A stretch of 64,000 nucleotides of DNA, from positions 2,640,501-2,704,500 of the forward strand of contig NZ_CACTIA010000005.1 in the NCBI RefSeq assembly GCF_902712915.1, written 5' to 3'. The notes below the pieces were generated by a model. It was given only the letters and a program-made list of their open reading frames with translations. It searched no databases and was not told the DNA's origin. This stretch comes from Acidiphilium sp. C61. GTDB lineage: Bacteria; Pseudomonadota; Alphaproteobacteria; Acetobacterales; Acetobacteraceae. The position numbers and the translations under genes are program-made. This document shows, piece after piece, positions 9,124 to 16,772 of this stretch. The first letter of the stretch is position 1, and each line of letters opens with the position of its first letter.

Positions 9124-9171
9124 TTTGCTTATATTGTGGATATCGCCGGGCGGTTGCACAAAATCTTGTGG
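9124..9171 (-). promoter_or_regulatory. Pair of NrdR-like boxes
   Basis: GCACAAAATCTTGTGG at 9156-9171 carries the symmetric CACAA-N4-TTGTG core of NrdR boxes; a second, half-conserved box ending TATTGTGG is at 9124-9139. Their starts are exactly 32 bases apart, the integral-helical-turn spacing expected of NrdR operators. They lie 44-91 bases upstream of the reductase-like gene (minus strand). The same DNA includes TTGTGGATAA, which is a DnaA-box sequence read on the other strand, so DnaA binding is an alternative or additional reading. Confidence 0.6.
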
Positions 9172-9258
9172 ATAACGGCCGTGCCATCCGACGGCCCCGG
9201 CGGATGGACCGCATCCCCCGACTGTTGTATAGCGCAGGACATGAAGGAAAACCGCGAT

Positions 9259-9678
9259 ATGGCGGGTGCCGCGGCGGCCCCGACGCTGGCCTCCCTCGGA
9301 GGGCTGCGGCGCCTGCTGGCCAATCCCGGCCTGACACTGCACACGCTGCGCCATGGCGCAGCGGTCGGGCAGGACAGTTTCGGCAACCGGTATTTCGAGG
9401 AACGCACGCCGACCCGCCCCGACGGCCGCAAGCGCCGCTGGGTGATCTATGCCGGCGGCGCGCGCGAGGCCTCGATGGTGCCGGCGGAATGGCACGCCTG
9501 GCTGCATTTCCTGACCGACGAGCCGCTCTCCGAAACCGCCCGCCGCCCCTGGCAGAAGCCGCACCAGCCCAACCAGACGGGCTCTGCCGGCGCCTATCGC
9601 CCGCGCGGGCACGAGTATCGCGGCGGCGAGCGGCGCGTGACCACGGGCGATTACGAATCCTGGACGCCGGAAGGCTGA
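9259..9678 (+). CDS. Complex I accessory subunit, NDUFA12 family
   Basis: 139-residue homologue of the mitochondrial 17.2-kDa NDUFA12 subunit, found in alphaproteobacterial NADH:ubiquinone oxidoreductase. Conserved family sequences are VGQDSFGNRYFEER, RRWVIYAGG, EASMVPAEWHAWLHFLTDE and the C-terminal DYESWTPEG. It sits at the matrix/cytoplasm side of complex I and is thought to help assembly. The ATG at 9259 has AGGAAA eight bases upstream and is preferred over the ATG at 9241. The downstream genes mlaD and DUF2155 follow in the order often seen in alphaproteobacteria. Confidence 0.88.
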   Translation: MAGAAAAPTLASLGGLRRLLANPGLTLHTLRHGAAVGQDSFGNRYFEERTPTRPDGRKRRWVIYAGGAREASMVPAEWHAWLHFLTDEPLSETARRPWQKPHQPNQTGSAGAYRPRGHEYRGGERRVTTGDYESWTPEG

Positions 9679-9727
9679 GCCGCCGCGGCGGCGATCCCAT
9701 GTTCCTGCTCAAGGCGGAAAAGGCGTG

Positions 9728-10228
9728 ATGAACAAGCGGATTTCCGAAATCCTTGCCGGACTGGTCGTGATCCTCGCGGCCTGCGTCTTCCTGGCCTATG
9801 CCGCGTCGCGCACCCGCAGCGTCGGCGGCGGCGGCTATGACCTGACCGCCCGGTTCGGCAGCATTGGCCCGCTCGCGGTCGGCGCGCCGGTGAAGATCGC
9901 CGGGGTGACGATCGGCGAGGTGACGCGCACCGCGCTCGACCCGCAGACCTATGCCGCGATCGTGCGCTTCCGCATCCAGCCGGACATCAAAATTCCGAAG
10001 GACAGCAGTGCGGCGATCGAGAGCGCCTCGCTGCTCGGCGGCGACTATCTCTCGATCTCGCCCGGCGGATCGGAGACGATGCTGGCGTCGGGACAGGCGA
10101 TCACCGCCACCCAGTCGGCCATCAATATCGAGTCGCTGCTCGGCAAGTTCGTTTTCAGCGCCGCCAATTTCGCCAGCTCCGCCAGCAAGGCGCAGGGCGG
10201 CGCGGCCGACGCGGCGGGCGGGAAATGA
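9728..10228 (+). CDS. mlaD: Outer-membrane lipid asymmetry protein MlaD (MCE domain)
   Basis: 166-residue MCE-family protein: a single N-terminal transmembrane anchor (ILAGLVVILAACVFLAYAAS, about residues 7-26), then the MCE domain with LTARFGSIGPLAVGAPVKIA, GVTIGEVTRTALDP and SAAIESASLLGGDYLSISPG. MlaD forms a hexameric ring in the inner membrane and works with the MlaFEB ABC transporter to move phospholipids between membranes. The remaining mla genes are not in the window. The start could be GTG at 9725 or ATG at 9728; both give essentially the same protein. Its stop overlaps the next ATG by four bases, so it is translationally coupled to the DUF2155 gene. Confidence 0.88.
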   Translation: MNKRISEILAGLVVILAACVFLAYAASRTRSVGGGGYDLTARFGSIGPLAVGAPVKIAGVTIGEVTRTALDPQTYAAIVRFRIQPDIKIPKDSSAAIESASLLGGDYLSISPGGSETMLASGQAITATQSAINIESLLGKFVFSAANFASSASKAQGGAADAAGGK

Positions 10229-10791
10229 GGCGGCTGCGCGCCGAGGCCGTCGGGGCCTTCGCCGCCGCGTCTCTGGCCCTGCTGCCTGGGTCGGTCCTCG
10301 CGCGCTCTGGCCCGCCGGTCTCGGGCGCGCCGCTCCCACCGCCCGGATCTGCCATGCCTGAGGGCGCGTTGCCCGCGCCGAACCTGCCGAATGCGCCGGA
10401 TCTCCCCGGCCTGACCAGCGGCCCGGTCATCGCGCCGCCGTCATCCGCCTCGCCGCAAGCCGCTACACCGCCCGCCGTGCCGGAACAGGTCAAGCCGGAC
10501 TGGATGCCGAAGCAATCGGCGACGCTCGATGTGCTGTTCAAGGCGGATGGCGCGGTCAGCCGGGTGACCGCCGCGGTCGGCGACCGGCTGACCGAGGGAA
10601 CGCTACGGATCAGGGTCGGCGCCTGCGTCGTCCGCCCGCCGGACATGCCGCCCGATGCCGCCGTCTATCTCAGCGTCCGGCATAACGCCTCCGGCCACAT
10701 GCTGTTCCGCGGCTGGCTGATCCGCTCCGAACCGGGCGCCGCGGTGGTGGGCGATGCGGCGGTGACGTTCCGGCTGGTCGGCTGTTCCTGA
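10225..10791 (+). CDS. DUF2155 periplasmic protein
   Basis: 188-residue exported protein: an N-terminal hydrophobic signal (AFAAASLALLPGSVLA), a Pro/Ala-rich linker to about residue 90, then a DUF2155 domain with DWMPKQSATLDVLFKADGAV, RVTAAVGDRLTEGTLRIRVG, ACVVRPP and FRGWLIRSEPG, ending in VGCS. Two conserved cysteines (in GACVVRPP and the C-terminal VGCS) could form a disulfide. DUF2155 proteins are found next to the NDUFA12-like gene in alphaproteobacteria; their role is unknown. Translation is coupled to mlaD through an ATGA overlap. Confidence 0.82.
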   Translation: MRRLRAEAVGAFAAASLALLPGSVLARSGPPVSGAPLPPPGSAMPEGALPAPNLPNAPDLPGLTSGPVIAPPSSASPQAATPPAVPEQVKPDWMPKQSATLDVLFKADGAVSRVTAAVGDRLTEGTLRIRVGACVVRPPDMPPDAAVYLSVRHNASGHMLFRGWLIRSEPGAAVVGDAAVTFRLVGCS

Positions 10792-11176
10792 TCCCGCCGA
10801 CCGTCCGCCGGACCATCATCGTTGCTCAAGTATGGATGAAGAATCGTTAACAAAATCGGCTGATGCCGATTGATGCGCGGCAGATTGCGGACGCAGGCCC
10901 CGCGGTGCGGCTGCCGCTTTGCGATTGGCATTCCCGGTGCGCCGGCGCGAAAAACTGTTTTCCTGCAATCGTTTCCGTGTCGCCCTGCGATCCCGGCCTG
11001 ACACCGGATTGTCACGCTGTCATCAAGTCTGTGGTTTTATCGCAACACCGATGGGAAATGGCGGCGTTAACGAAAGGATACCCTCCTGAACCGGCCGCAC
11101 CGGTGCTACATAACGGGCGACGAACGGTTATCCGTCGATGTTTCAAACACGCTCCGGCGCTCGAGGAGAGAAGATA
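10792..11176. other. 385-base intergenic region upstream of the OmpA gene
   Basis: No convincing gene is present. It is less GC-rich than its surroundings. A small perfect hairpin, AATCGGC / GCCGATT at 10854-10871, may end the NDUFA12-mlaD-DUF2155 transcript. No clean sigma-70 promoter was found, although the OmpA promoter must lie here. GAGGAGAGAAG at about 11163-11173 is the OmpA ribosome-binding site. Confidence 0.6.
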
Positions 11177-12247
11177 ATGAAATTGCGCACCACACTTATG
11201 GCGGCCACCTTCATCGCGGCCCCCGCCCTGCTTCCCGCCGCGGCGATGGCCCAGCCGGTGACCGGCCCCTATGTCAGCCTTGGCCTCGGCTACAACATCA
11301 TGAGCAGCCGCACCGTGAAGAGCGGCCCGGCGGCCCTGACGGGTGCAGGCAAGACCAAGGCGCTGTTCCATAACGGCTTCACCGGTCAGGCTTCCGTTGG
11401 CTACGGCTTCGGCAACGGTTTCCGCGTCGAGCTCGAGGGCGACTATTTCAGCAACCAGGTCGCCAAGCTGCATGTCGGCACTGCGCAGTACACTGCCTCC
11501 GGCAAGGAGCAGAAATACGGCGTGATGGCGAACGCGCTGTATGATTTCGACATCGGCATGCCCTACGTCTATCCGTATGTCGGCGCCGGCGTCGGCTACC
11601 AGTTCCTCGAGTGGAACAATGCCGGCACCTCCGCCCTGCGGATCAACGGCACGCCCGGCACCTTCGCCTATCAGGCGATCGCCGGCCTGTCCTTCCCGAT
11701 CCCGGCGGCCCCGGGGCTGTCCGCGACCGTCGAATACCGCTATCTCGGCACCACCAGCAGCGTGAGCTATCGCAGCACTGCCGGCAGCGTGAAGGTTGGC
11801 GACGAAGGCAACAACATGGTGATGGTCGGGCTCCGCTACGAGCTGTTCCCGCCGGCACCGCCGGCTCCGGCCGCGGCTCCCGCGCCGACCCCGGTCGCCG
11901 CTCCGGCTCCGGCTCCGGCTCGCACCTACCTCGTCTTCTTTGACTGGGACAAGGCGAACCTGACGCCGCGCGCGCAGCAGATCGTCTCCGAGGCCGCGAA
12001 GGCGTCGCAGACCACCAAGGTCACCCGCCTGAACGTCAACGGCTACACCGACACCTCGGGCGCCGCGGGCTACAATATGAAGCTGTCGCTCCGTCGCGCG
12101 AACAACGTCGCCGCCCAGCTGGTGGCCGACGGCGTGTCGAAGAACGACATCGTGATCAAGGGCTTTGGCGAGACGCACCTGCTGGTGCCGACCGGCCCGA
12201 ACGTTCGCGAGCCGCAGAACCGCCGCGTGGAAATCATCCTCCACTAA
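11177..12247 (+). CDS. OmpA family outer-membrane protein
   Basis: 356-residue outer-membrane protein. A signal peptide (TTLMAATFIAAPALLPAAAM, cleavage after Ala-Met-Ala) is followed by an eight-stranded beta-barrel of about 195 residues (start GPYVSLGLGYNI), a Pro/Ala hinge (PPAPPAPAAAPAPTPVAAPA), and a C-terminal peptidoglycan-binding OmpA domain with TYLVFFDWDKANLTPRAQQI, NVNGYTDTSG, LSLRRANNVAAQLVADGV and REPQNRRVEI. It anchors the outer membrane to the cell wall. It is followed by a strong intrinsic terminator, so it is monocistronic. Codon choice favours highly expressed patterns. Confidence 0.95.
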   Translation: MKLRTTLMAATFIAAPALLPAAAMAQPVTGPYVSLGLGYNIMSSRTVKSGPAALTGAGKTKALFHNGFTGQASVGYGFGNGFRVELEGDYFSNQVAKLHVGTAQYTASGKEQKYGVMANALYDFDIGMPYVYPYVGAGVGYQFLEWNNAGTSALRINGTPGTFAYQAIAGLSFPIPAAPGLSATVEYRYLGTTSSVSYRSTAGSVKVGDEGNNMVMVGLRYELFPPAPPAPAAAPAPTPVAAPAPAPARTYLVFFDWDKANLTPRAQQIVSEAAKASQTTKVTRLNVNGYTDTSGAAGYNMKLSLRRANNVAAQLVADGVSKNDIVIKGFGETHLLVPTGPNVREPQNRRVEIILH

Positions 12248-12270
12248 GCGAAATCTGCATAAAAGTTCGG

Positions 12271-12300
12271 AACACCCCGGCAGCAATGCCGGGGTGTTTT
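12271..12300 (+). terminator. Intrinsic terminator of the OmpA gene
   Basis: An 11-bp perfect stem (AACACCCCGGC at 12271-12281 with GCCGGGGTGTT at 12288-12298), six-base loop and T-run follow the OmpA stop codon. It is the clearest rho-independent terminator in the window. Confidence 0.95.
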
Positions 12301-12304
12301 CGTT

Positions 12305-12405
12305 AGAGCATCATCCGATCAGATGGAATCATCTGATCGGATAATGCTCTATTTATCAACAAGATAGAGCACTACATCCGATCCGGAAGGATCGGAAAGT
12401 GCTCT
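12305..12405. repeat. Dispersed palindromic repeat, copy 4 (A+B)
   Basis: Module A (12305-12350, with a shortened right arm GATCGGATAATGCTCT) and module B (12366-12405, ending GGATCGGAAAGTGCTCT) are joined by tATTTATCAACAAGAT. TA flanks both sides. It lies only a few bases after the OmpA terminator and does not touch a coding region. Confidence 0.9.
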
Positions 12406-12531
12406 AGCACCAATGTCCGGCGTGACGACCGGCAGGCTGAAGGCCGCCCATGCAACGACGACGCCCCCCGCACAAGCGGAGCGCGTGGTCGGCGGAGAGA
12501 TGATCAGGCGGTGAGGTTCAGGCGGTAAGGT

Positions 12532-13299
12532 TCAGGCGTGGAACAGCGCCGCGAGGCGCGCCCGGCGACTCGCGGTGATGCCGACGGTGGTCAGATAGGC
12601 ATCCACCCCGCCCCATTCGCGATCGATCGCGGCGAAGGCGCTGTCGAGATAGGCCGGATCGGTGCGGCCGAGCGCATCCAGCGCACCGGGATCGACCGTG
12701 GTGCCCAGCCGCTTGTTGAGGCCGCGGGCGATGTATCGGGTTTCCTCGGCGATATCGATGCGCCGGCCGGTTTCCTCGTAATCGGCGAGGATCGCGTCGT
12801 GGCTGACATCGAGCGCCTTGAGCAGCAGCGCGGTGGCAACCCCGGTGCGGTCCTTGCCAACATGGCAGTGCAGCAGCACCGGCACGCCCCAGCCGCTGGC
12901 CATCGCCTCGCTGGCGGTGGCGAGGGTCGGCGAAAGCAGGCCGGGAAGGCTGGCATAGAGATCGAGCATCGCCCGCCGCGCGCCGGCGGCACCGGGCTCG
13001 CCGGCGAGCCGGTCGATCAGGTTCTGCATCCCGGCGCCGTGGTCGGTGCTGGCGGGCATCTCGATCGTCCGTGCCGGGGCGAGGGCGGGCCAGCGCGAGG
13101 CGAAGCGCTGCCGCTCGCCGCTGCTGCGCAGGTCGCAGACAAGGCGGATGCCGAGGGTTTCCACCTGCCGCAGATCCGCCGCATCGAGGCTGGAGAGCTG
13201 GCCGGAACGGTAGATCGTGCCCGCGCGCAGCGTTCCGCCGCCGGCGAGCGGCAGGGCGCCGACATCGCGGAAATTGGGCGCGTTCGCCAGCCTGGTCAT
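12532..13299 (-). CDS. Tyrosine-protein phosphatase (Y_phosphatase3 type)
   Basis: 255-residue dual-specificity/tyrosine phosphatase of the MptpB-like family. The signature loop HCHVGKDRTG (C-x5-R, about residues 155-164) is intact; the N-terminal NFRDVGALPL and IYRSGQLSSLD blocks are typical. Such enzymes dephosphorylate tyrosine residues or phosphoinositide-like substrates; the target here is unknown. The ATG at 13299 gives the family N-terminus (MTRLANAPNFRDVG); longer upstream frames are not supported. It begins 7 bases after the stop of the secreted-protein gene, so the two are probably one transcript. Confidence 0.87.
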   Translation of the reverse strand: MTRLANAPNFRDVGALPLAGGGTLRAGTIYRSGQLSSLDAADLRQVETLGIRLVCDLRSSGERQRFASRWPALAPARTIEMPASTDHGAGMQNLIDRLAGEPGAAGARRAMLDLYASLPGLLSPTLATASEAMASGWGVPVLLHCHVGKDRTGVATALLLKALDVSHDAILADYEETGRRIDIAEETRYIARGLNKRLGTTVDPGALDALGRTDPAYLDSAFAAIDREWGGVDAYLTTVGITASRRARLAALFHA

Positions 13300-13306
13300 G
13301 CGGCGG

Positions 13307-13801
13307 TCAGGGCGCTGGCGCGAAGCGCTCGATGCGGCGGAAGCTGCTGCTTTCCTCGATGCCGCAGGCCAGCACCACGCCCGGCTGGGTCGCCGGGTGC
13401 TGCCGGGCGAACATGGTGAGGGATGTCTGGTCGGGCGTTGCCAGAACCTTGCCGAAGAGCTGCGCGCTGGAGGCGCAGAACGCCGAACCCTGGTGGATTC
13501 CGGCGGTGGACTGCACATTGGCGAGGTTGGTCACGTAGTTGTCTTCGTAGTGGTGGAAGGCGCGGCCATGCCGGGCGCGGAAATAGGCGTCCATCACATG
13601 CTGCTCGCGCAGGATGTAGGGCTGGAAGCGGGTCATGAAGCGATCGTATTCGTCGCGCTGGCCGCAGGTGAGGGCCGAGACCATCAGCGTGCTCTTCAGG
13701 CCGATGACCTCCAGCGCCTCCTGGTTGGTCGGCGTGAGACAGGCAGAGGCCGGGCCGGCATAGGCCAGGGCAGCGGACAGGAACAGGGCAATCCGGCGCA
13801 T
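13307..13801 (-). CDS. Secreted protein of unknown function
   Basis: 164-residue exported protein with a clear signal peptide (MRRIALFLSAALAYAGPASA, cleavage before CLTP). Four cysteines remain in the mature part (ACLTP, LTCGQRDEY, FCASSAQL, LACGIEES), suggesting two disulfides in the periplasm. The segment YFRARHGRAFHHYEDNYVTN is rich in aromatic residues and histidine. No domain is recognised. It precedes the tyrosine phosphatase gene by 7 bases. An upstream in-frame ATG at 13819 would lengthen the signal peptide by six residues; the ATG at 13801 is preferred. Confidence 0.7.
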   Translation of the reverse strand: MRRIALFLSAALAYAGPASACLTPTNQEALEVIGLKSTLMVSALTCGQRDEYDRFMTRFQPYILREQHVMDAYFRARHGRAFHHYEDNYVTNLANVQSTAGIHQGSAFCASSAQLFGKVLATPDQTSLTMFARQHPATQPGVVLACGIEESSSFRRIERFAPAP

Positions 13802-13822
13802 GCGTACTCCGATCGGCAACGG

Positions 13823-13853
13823 AAAAGGCGGCCGCCGGAGCCGGCGACCGCCT
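13823..13853 (-). terminator. Probable terminator of the EthD-family gene
   Basis: On the minus strand an imperfect GC-rich stem (AGGCGG...CCGGCG...CCGCCT) is followed by TTTTCC. It lies about 55 bases beyond the EthD stop and just upstream of the secreted-protein gene, separating the two transcripts. Confidence 0.65.
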
Positions 13854-13907
13854 CAAATTACGCCCGGAAGCGCCGGGAAGTAAAGAAATGTCAGGTAAAA
13901 TTTGATG

Positions 13908-14219
13908 TCAGGCGGCGATTTCGCTGAACTGCAGCACCGGATGCACGTTGGTGAAATTGCCGATATCGCCCATCACCTCGGCGCCATGGGTCTCGACCGC
14001 CTTGCCGAACGCGGCGAGGCTCTCGAAATGCAGGGTGGTGATGACGGCATAGGGCGGGGCCGAGCCGTCCGGCCCGTTCGTGCCGTGCAGCACGGTGGCG
14101 CCCTTGAGGCCCATCGTGTTCCAGCGCTCGCCGACCAGCTTCATGTGCTTGTCGTGGTAATAGGCGGTGTCGAAGGTCGAGGTTTCGGTCTTCGGATAGA
14201 GAACGGTGATTGCGATCAT
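13908..14219 (-). CDS. EthD family protein
   Basis: 103-residue ferredoxin-like alpha/beta-barrel protein of the EthD family. It has the typical start MIAITVLYPKTE, the conserved YYHDKHMKLVGERW segment and the C-terminal NVHPVLQFSEIAA. EthD was first found with the ethyl tert-butyl ether degradation genes, but small stand-alone members have unknown roles. It lies 61 bases downstream of pyruvate kinase on the same strand; a good GGGAGGATATTCC ribosome-binding site precedes it. Confidence 0.85.
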   Translation of the reverse strand: MIAITVLYPKTETSTFDTAYYHDKHMKLVGERWNTMGLKGATVLHGTNGPDGSAPPYAVITTLHFESLAAFGKAVETHGAEVMGDIGNFTNVHPVLQFSEIAA

Positions 14220-14280
14220 GGAATATCCTCCCTGGGGAACAGTCTTGCTCGGGTGAAGGCGTGATGCAAGGGGGCGCGCG

Positions 14281-15705
14281 TTACACTCTGGCGACGCGCA
14301 GCGCGTTGGTCGTCCCGCTCTGGCCGAAGGGCACGCCGGCGACGACGACGATCTCCTCGCCCGGCTGGGCGAAACCCTCCTGCCGCGCGACCTTGGCCGA
14401 GAGTGCGACTGCCTCGGTCATCGAGCCGACATCCTGCGCGACCACGGCATGCACGCCCCAGACCGCGGCGAGGCGACGGGCGGTGATGGTGCTGGGCGTA
14501 AGCCCGATCACCGGGCAGTCCGGCCGCTCGCGAGCCACCCGCAACGCGCTGGCGCCGGAACTGGTGAAGGCGACGATGGCGCGCGCGCCGATCGTGTGCG
14601 CGACCTGCTCGGCGGCGCGGGCGATGGCGTCGGCCGAATGGGGTTCGGGGTCCGGCCGCTTGGCGTCGATCGTCCGCCGCCAGTCATCGTCGCGCTCCAC
14701 CCGGGCGACGATGCGGTCCATCATGTTGACCGCCTCGCGCGGATACTGGCCGGCGGCGCTCTCGGCCGAGAGCATCACCGCATCGGCGCCGTCGAACACC
14801 GCCGTCGCGACGTCCGACGCCTCGGCGCGGGTGGGGGCGGGGGCGGAGATCATGCTCTCCAGCATCTGGGTCGCGACCACCACCGGCAGGCCGCGCTGCT
14901 GGGCGGCGCGGATGATGCGCTTCTGCACGATCGGCACTTCCTCGGGCGGCAGTTCGACGCCGAGATCGCCGCGCGCGACCATGACGGCATCGGTCGCGTC
15001 CATGATCTCGTCGAGATTGTCGAGCGCCTGGGGCTTTTCCATCTTGGTCATCACCAGGGCGCGGCCGGCGGCGATCTCCTTCGCCTCCAGCACGTCGGCG
15101 GCGCGCTGGACGAAGGACAGGCCGATATAGTCGATGCCGTGTTCGAGCGCGAAAGCGAGGTCGGCGCGGTCCTTCTTCGTCAGCGCCGGGATCGGCAGCA
15201 CCACGTCGGGCACGTTGACGCCCTTGCGGTCGGAGAGCGGGCCGCCGGTGACGACCTCGGTGAGCAGCTGGTCCTCGCGCTTGCGCAGCACCCGCAGGCG
15301 GAGCTTGCCGTCATCGAGCAGCAAGGTGGCGCCGATGCTGGCGGCCGCGATGATCTCGGGATGCGGCAGGTTGACGCGGCGGGTATCGCCGGGGGCGGGG
15401 TTGAGGTCGAGCTGGAATTCGGCACCGGCCTGCAGCTGCACGCGCCCGCCGCGGAACTGGCCGACCCGCAGCTTCGGCCCCTGCACGTCGGCGAGGATGC
15501 CGATCGGGCGGTCGAACTTCCGCTCCAGCGCGCGGATCAGCTGCAGCCGCGCCAGGTGGTCCTCATGCGTGCCGTGGCTGAAATTGAGCCGGAACACGTC
15601 CGCACCGGTCTCGAAGAGCTGGGCGAGCATTTCCGGCGTCGAACTCGCCGGTCCGATGGTCGCAACGATCTTCGTGCGCCGATGGCGCCGCAGCCTGGAT
15701 GCCAT
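14281..15705 (-). CDS. pyk: Pyruvate kinase
   Basis: 474-residue glycolytic enzyme converting phosphoenolpyruvate and ADP to pyruvate and ATP. Key sites are KIVATIGPASS at the N-terminus, VFRLNFSHGTHEDH, the B-domain inserted at about residues 75-170, the catalytic lysine segment VMTKMEKPQAL, VMVARGDLGVELP and ATQMLESMI; the C-terminal allosteric domain contains AIVAFTSSGASALRVARERP. The ATG at 15705 is preceded by an AAGGGGG ribosome-binding site; an upstream in-frame extension is not conserved. Divergent from the DUF1244 gene across 146 bases. Confidence 0.96.
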   Translation of the reverse strand: MASRLRRHRRTKIVATIGPASSTPEMLAQLFETGADVFRLNFSHGTHEDHLARLQLIRALERKFDRPIGILADVQGPKLRVGQFRGGRVQLQAGAEFQLDLNPAPGDTRRVNLPHPEIIAAASIGATLLLDDGKLRLRVLRKREDQLLTEVVTGGPLSDRKGVNVPDVVLPIPALTKKDRADLAFALEHGIDYIGLSFVQRAADVLEAKEIAAGRALVMTKMEKPQALDNLDEIMDATDAVMVARGDLGVELPPEEVPIVQKRIIRAAQQRGLPVVVATQMLESMISAPAPTRAEASDVATAVFDGADAVMLSAESAAGQYPREAVNMMDRIVARVERDDDWRRTIDAKRPDPEPHSADAIARAAEQVAHTIGARAIVAFTSSGASALRVARERPDCPVIGLTPSTITARRLAAVWGVHAVVAQDVGSMTEAVALSAKVARQEGFAQPGEEIVVVAGVPFGQSGTTNALRVARV

Positions 15706-15851
15706 GATGACCCCCTTTTTGATCTGTCTTCCTGCCAAGTCCCCGGTGTCCGGGTTGTCGTGTCGCGCCGTCTCCGGCGTCGTGTTACACGTCTCTATGG
15801 CAAACAAGCGCGGCGATGACCACCTGCCGCGCGCGGAAGGAGATCTTTTCC

Positions 15852-16166
15852 ATGAACGACGACCGATTCGACGACGCCACCCGCACCGAGCTGGAAGCCG
15901 CGGCCTTCCGCCGGCTGGTCGCGCATCTGCGCGAGCGGACGGATGTGCAGAATATCGACATGATGAACCTCGCCGGCTTCTGCCGGAACTGTCTCTCGCG
16001 CTGGTATCGCGAGGCGGCGGAGGCGCGCGGGCTGGAGCTGAGCGATCCGGATGCGCGCGAAATCGTGTACGGCATGCCTTACAAGGAGTGGCAGGCGCGC
16101 CACCAGACCCCGGCCAGCGACGCGCAGAAGGCGGCCTTCGCCGCTTCGAGCCGGCAGGACCATTGA
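15852..16166 (+). CDS. DUF1244 domain protein
   Basis: 104-residue protein matching the DUF1244 family, which is largely restricted to alphaproteobacteria and relatives. The hallmark is NIDMMNLAGFCRNCLSRWY (about residues 34-52) with two cysteines, followed by EIVYGMPYKEWQARHQ. Its function is unknown. The ATG at 15852 follows GGAAGGAGATCTTTTCC, a strong ribosome-binding site. It is followed after 57 bases by gapR in the same direction. Confidence 0.92.
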   Translation: MNDDRFDDATRTELEAAAFRRLVAHLRERTDVQNIDMMNLAGFCRNCLSRWYREAAEARGLELSDPDAREIVYGMPYKEWQARHQTPASDAQKAAFAASSRQDH

Positions 16167-16223
16167 CCGGCGCGGGCGCGCGCTCTATCCCGCGCGTCCG
16201 ACCGACCCGACGGAGGAAGACAG

Positions 16224-16499
16224 ATGGCGTTCGATGCGGCAGAAACCCAGGAAGACAATGCGAGCCACGGCAACATCGCGGCCGACCGGCTGCGCAGCAT
16301 CGTCGAGCGCATCGAGCGGCTCGAGGAGGAGCGCAAAGCGCTCGGCTCGGACATCAAGGACATCTATGCCGAGGCGAAATCGGCGGGGTTCGACGTCAAG
16401 GTGCTGCGCCAGCTGATCCGGCTGCGCAAGCAGGAGCCGGCCGAGGTCGAGGAGCAGGAAATGCTGATCGACGTCTATCGCCGCGCGCTCGGCATGTGA
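16224..16499 (+). CDS. gapR: GapR family DNA-binding protein (DUF2312)
   Basis: 91-residue nucleoid-associated protein of the GapR/DUF2312 family. Nearly the whole sequence matches the family core: DRLRSIVERIERLEEERKAL, DIKDIYAEAKSAGFDVKVLR and LIRLRKQEPAEVEEQE, ending DVYRRALGM. In Caulobacter, GapR clamps around overtwisted DNA ahead of replication and transcription forks and stimulates topoisomerases. The first 65 residues form coiled-coil-like helices. A strong GGAGGAAGACAG precedes the start. The gene ends at the edge of a 35-bp hairpin array. Confidence 0.92.
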   Translation: MAFDAAETQEDNASHGNIAADRLRSIVERIERLEEERKALGSDIKDIYAEAKSAGFDVKVLRQLIRLRKQEPAEVEEQEMLIDVYRRALGM

Positions 16500-16504
16500 G
16501 TGAC

Positions 16505-16772
16505 CCGGGCGGCGTTCAGCCGCCCGGCTAGTTGAAGACCTGCGCGGCGTTCAGCCGCCCGGCTAGTTGAAGACCTGCGCGGCGTTCAGCCGCCCGGCTA
16601 GTTGAAGACCTGCGCGGCGTTCAGCCGCCCGGCTAGTTGAAGACCTGCGCGGCGTTCAGCCGCCCGGCTAGTTGAAGACCTGCGCGGCGTTCAGCCGCCC
16701 GGCTAGTTGAAGACCTGCGCGGCGTTCAGCCGCCCGGCTAGTTGAAGACCTGGGCGGCGTGTAGCCGCCCGC
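16505..16772. repeat. 35-bp tandem hairpin array (seven copies plus a partial)
   Basis: Seven 35-base units end with GGCTAGTTGAAGACC at 16540, 16575, 16610, 16645, 16680, 16715 and 16750; a shortened eighth hairpin (GGGCGGCGTGTAGCCGCCC) follows to about 16770. Each unit contains the stem GCGGC-GTTCA-GCCGC; the first one extends to a 9-bp stem (CCGGGCGGC / GCCGCCCGG). The internal units are identical. The array fills the gap between the convergent genes gapR and hemB, so it looks like an amplified transcription terminator. Confidence 0.95.

Noticed and set aside
10792..11176. Small protein gene in the gap before the OmpA gene
   Set aside because: Short frames exist, but they lack ribosome-binding sites and their translations show no recognisable features.
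16505..16772. CRISPR array
   Set aside because: The 35-bp units are directly contiguous with no unique spacers and there are no cas genes nearby.
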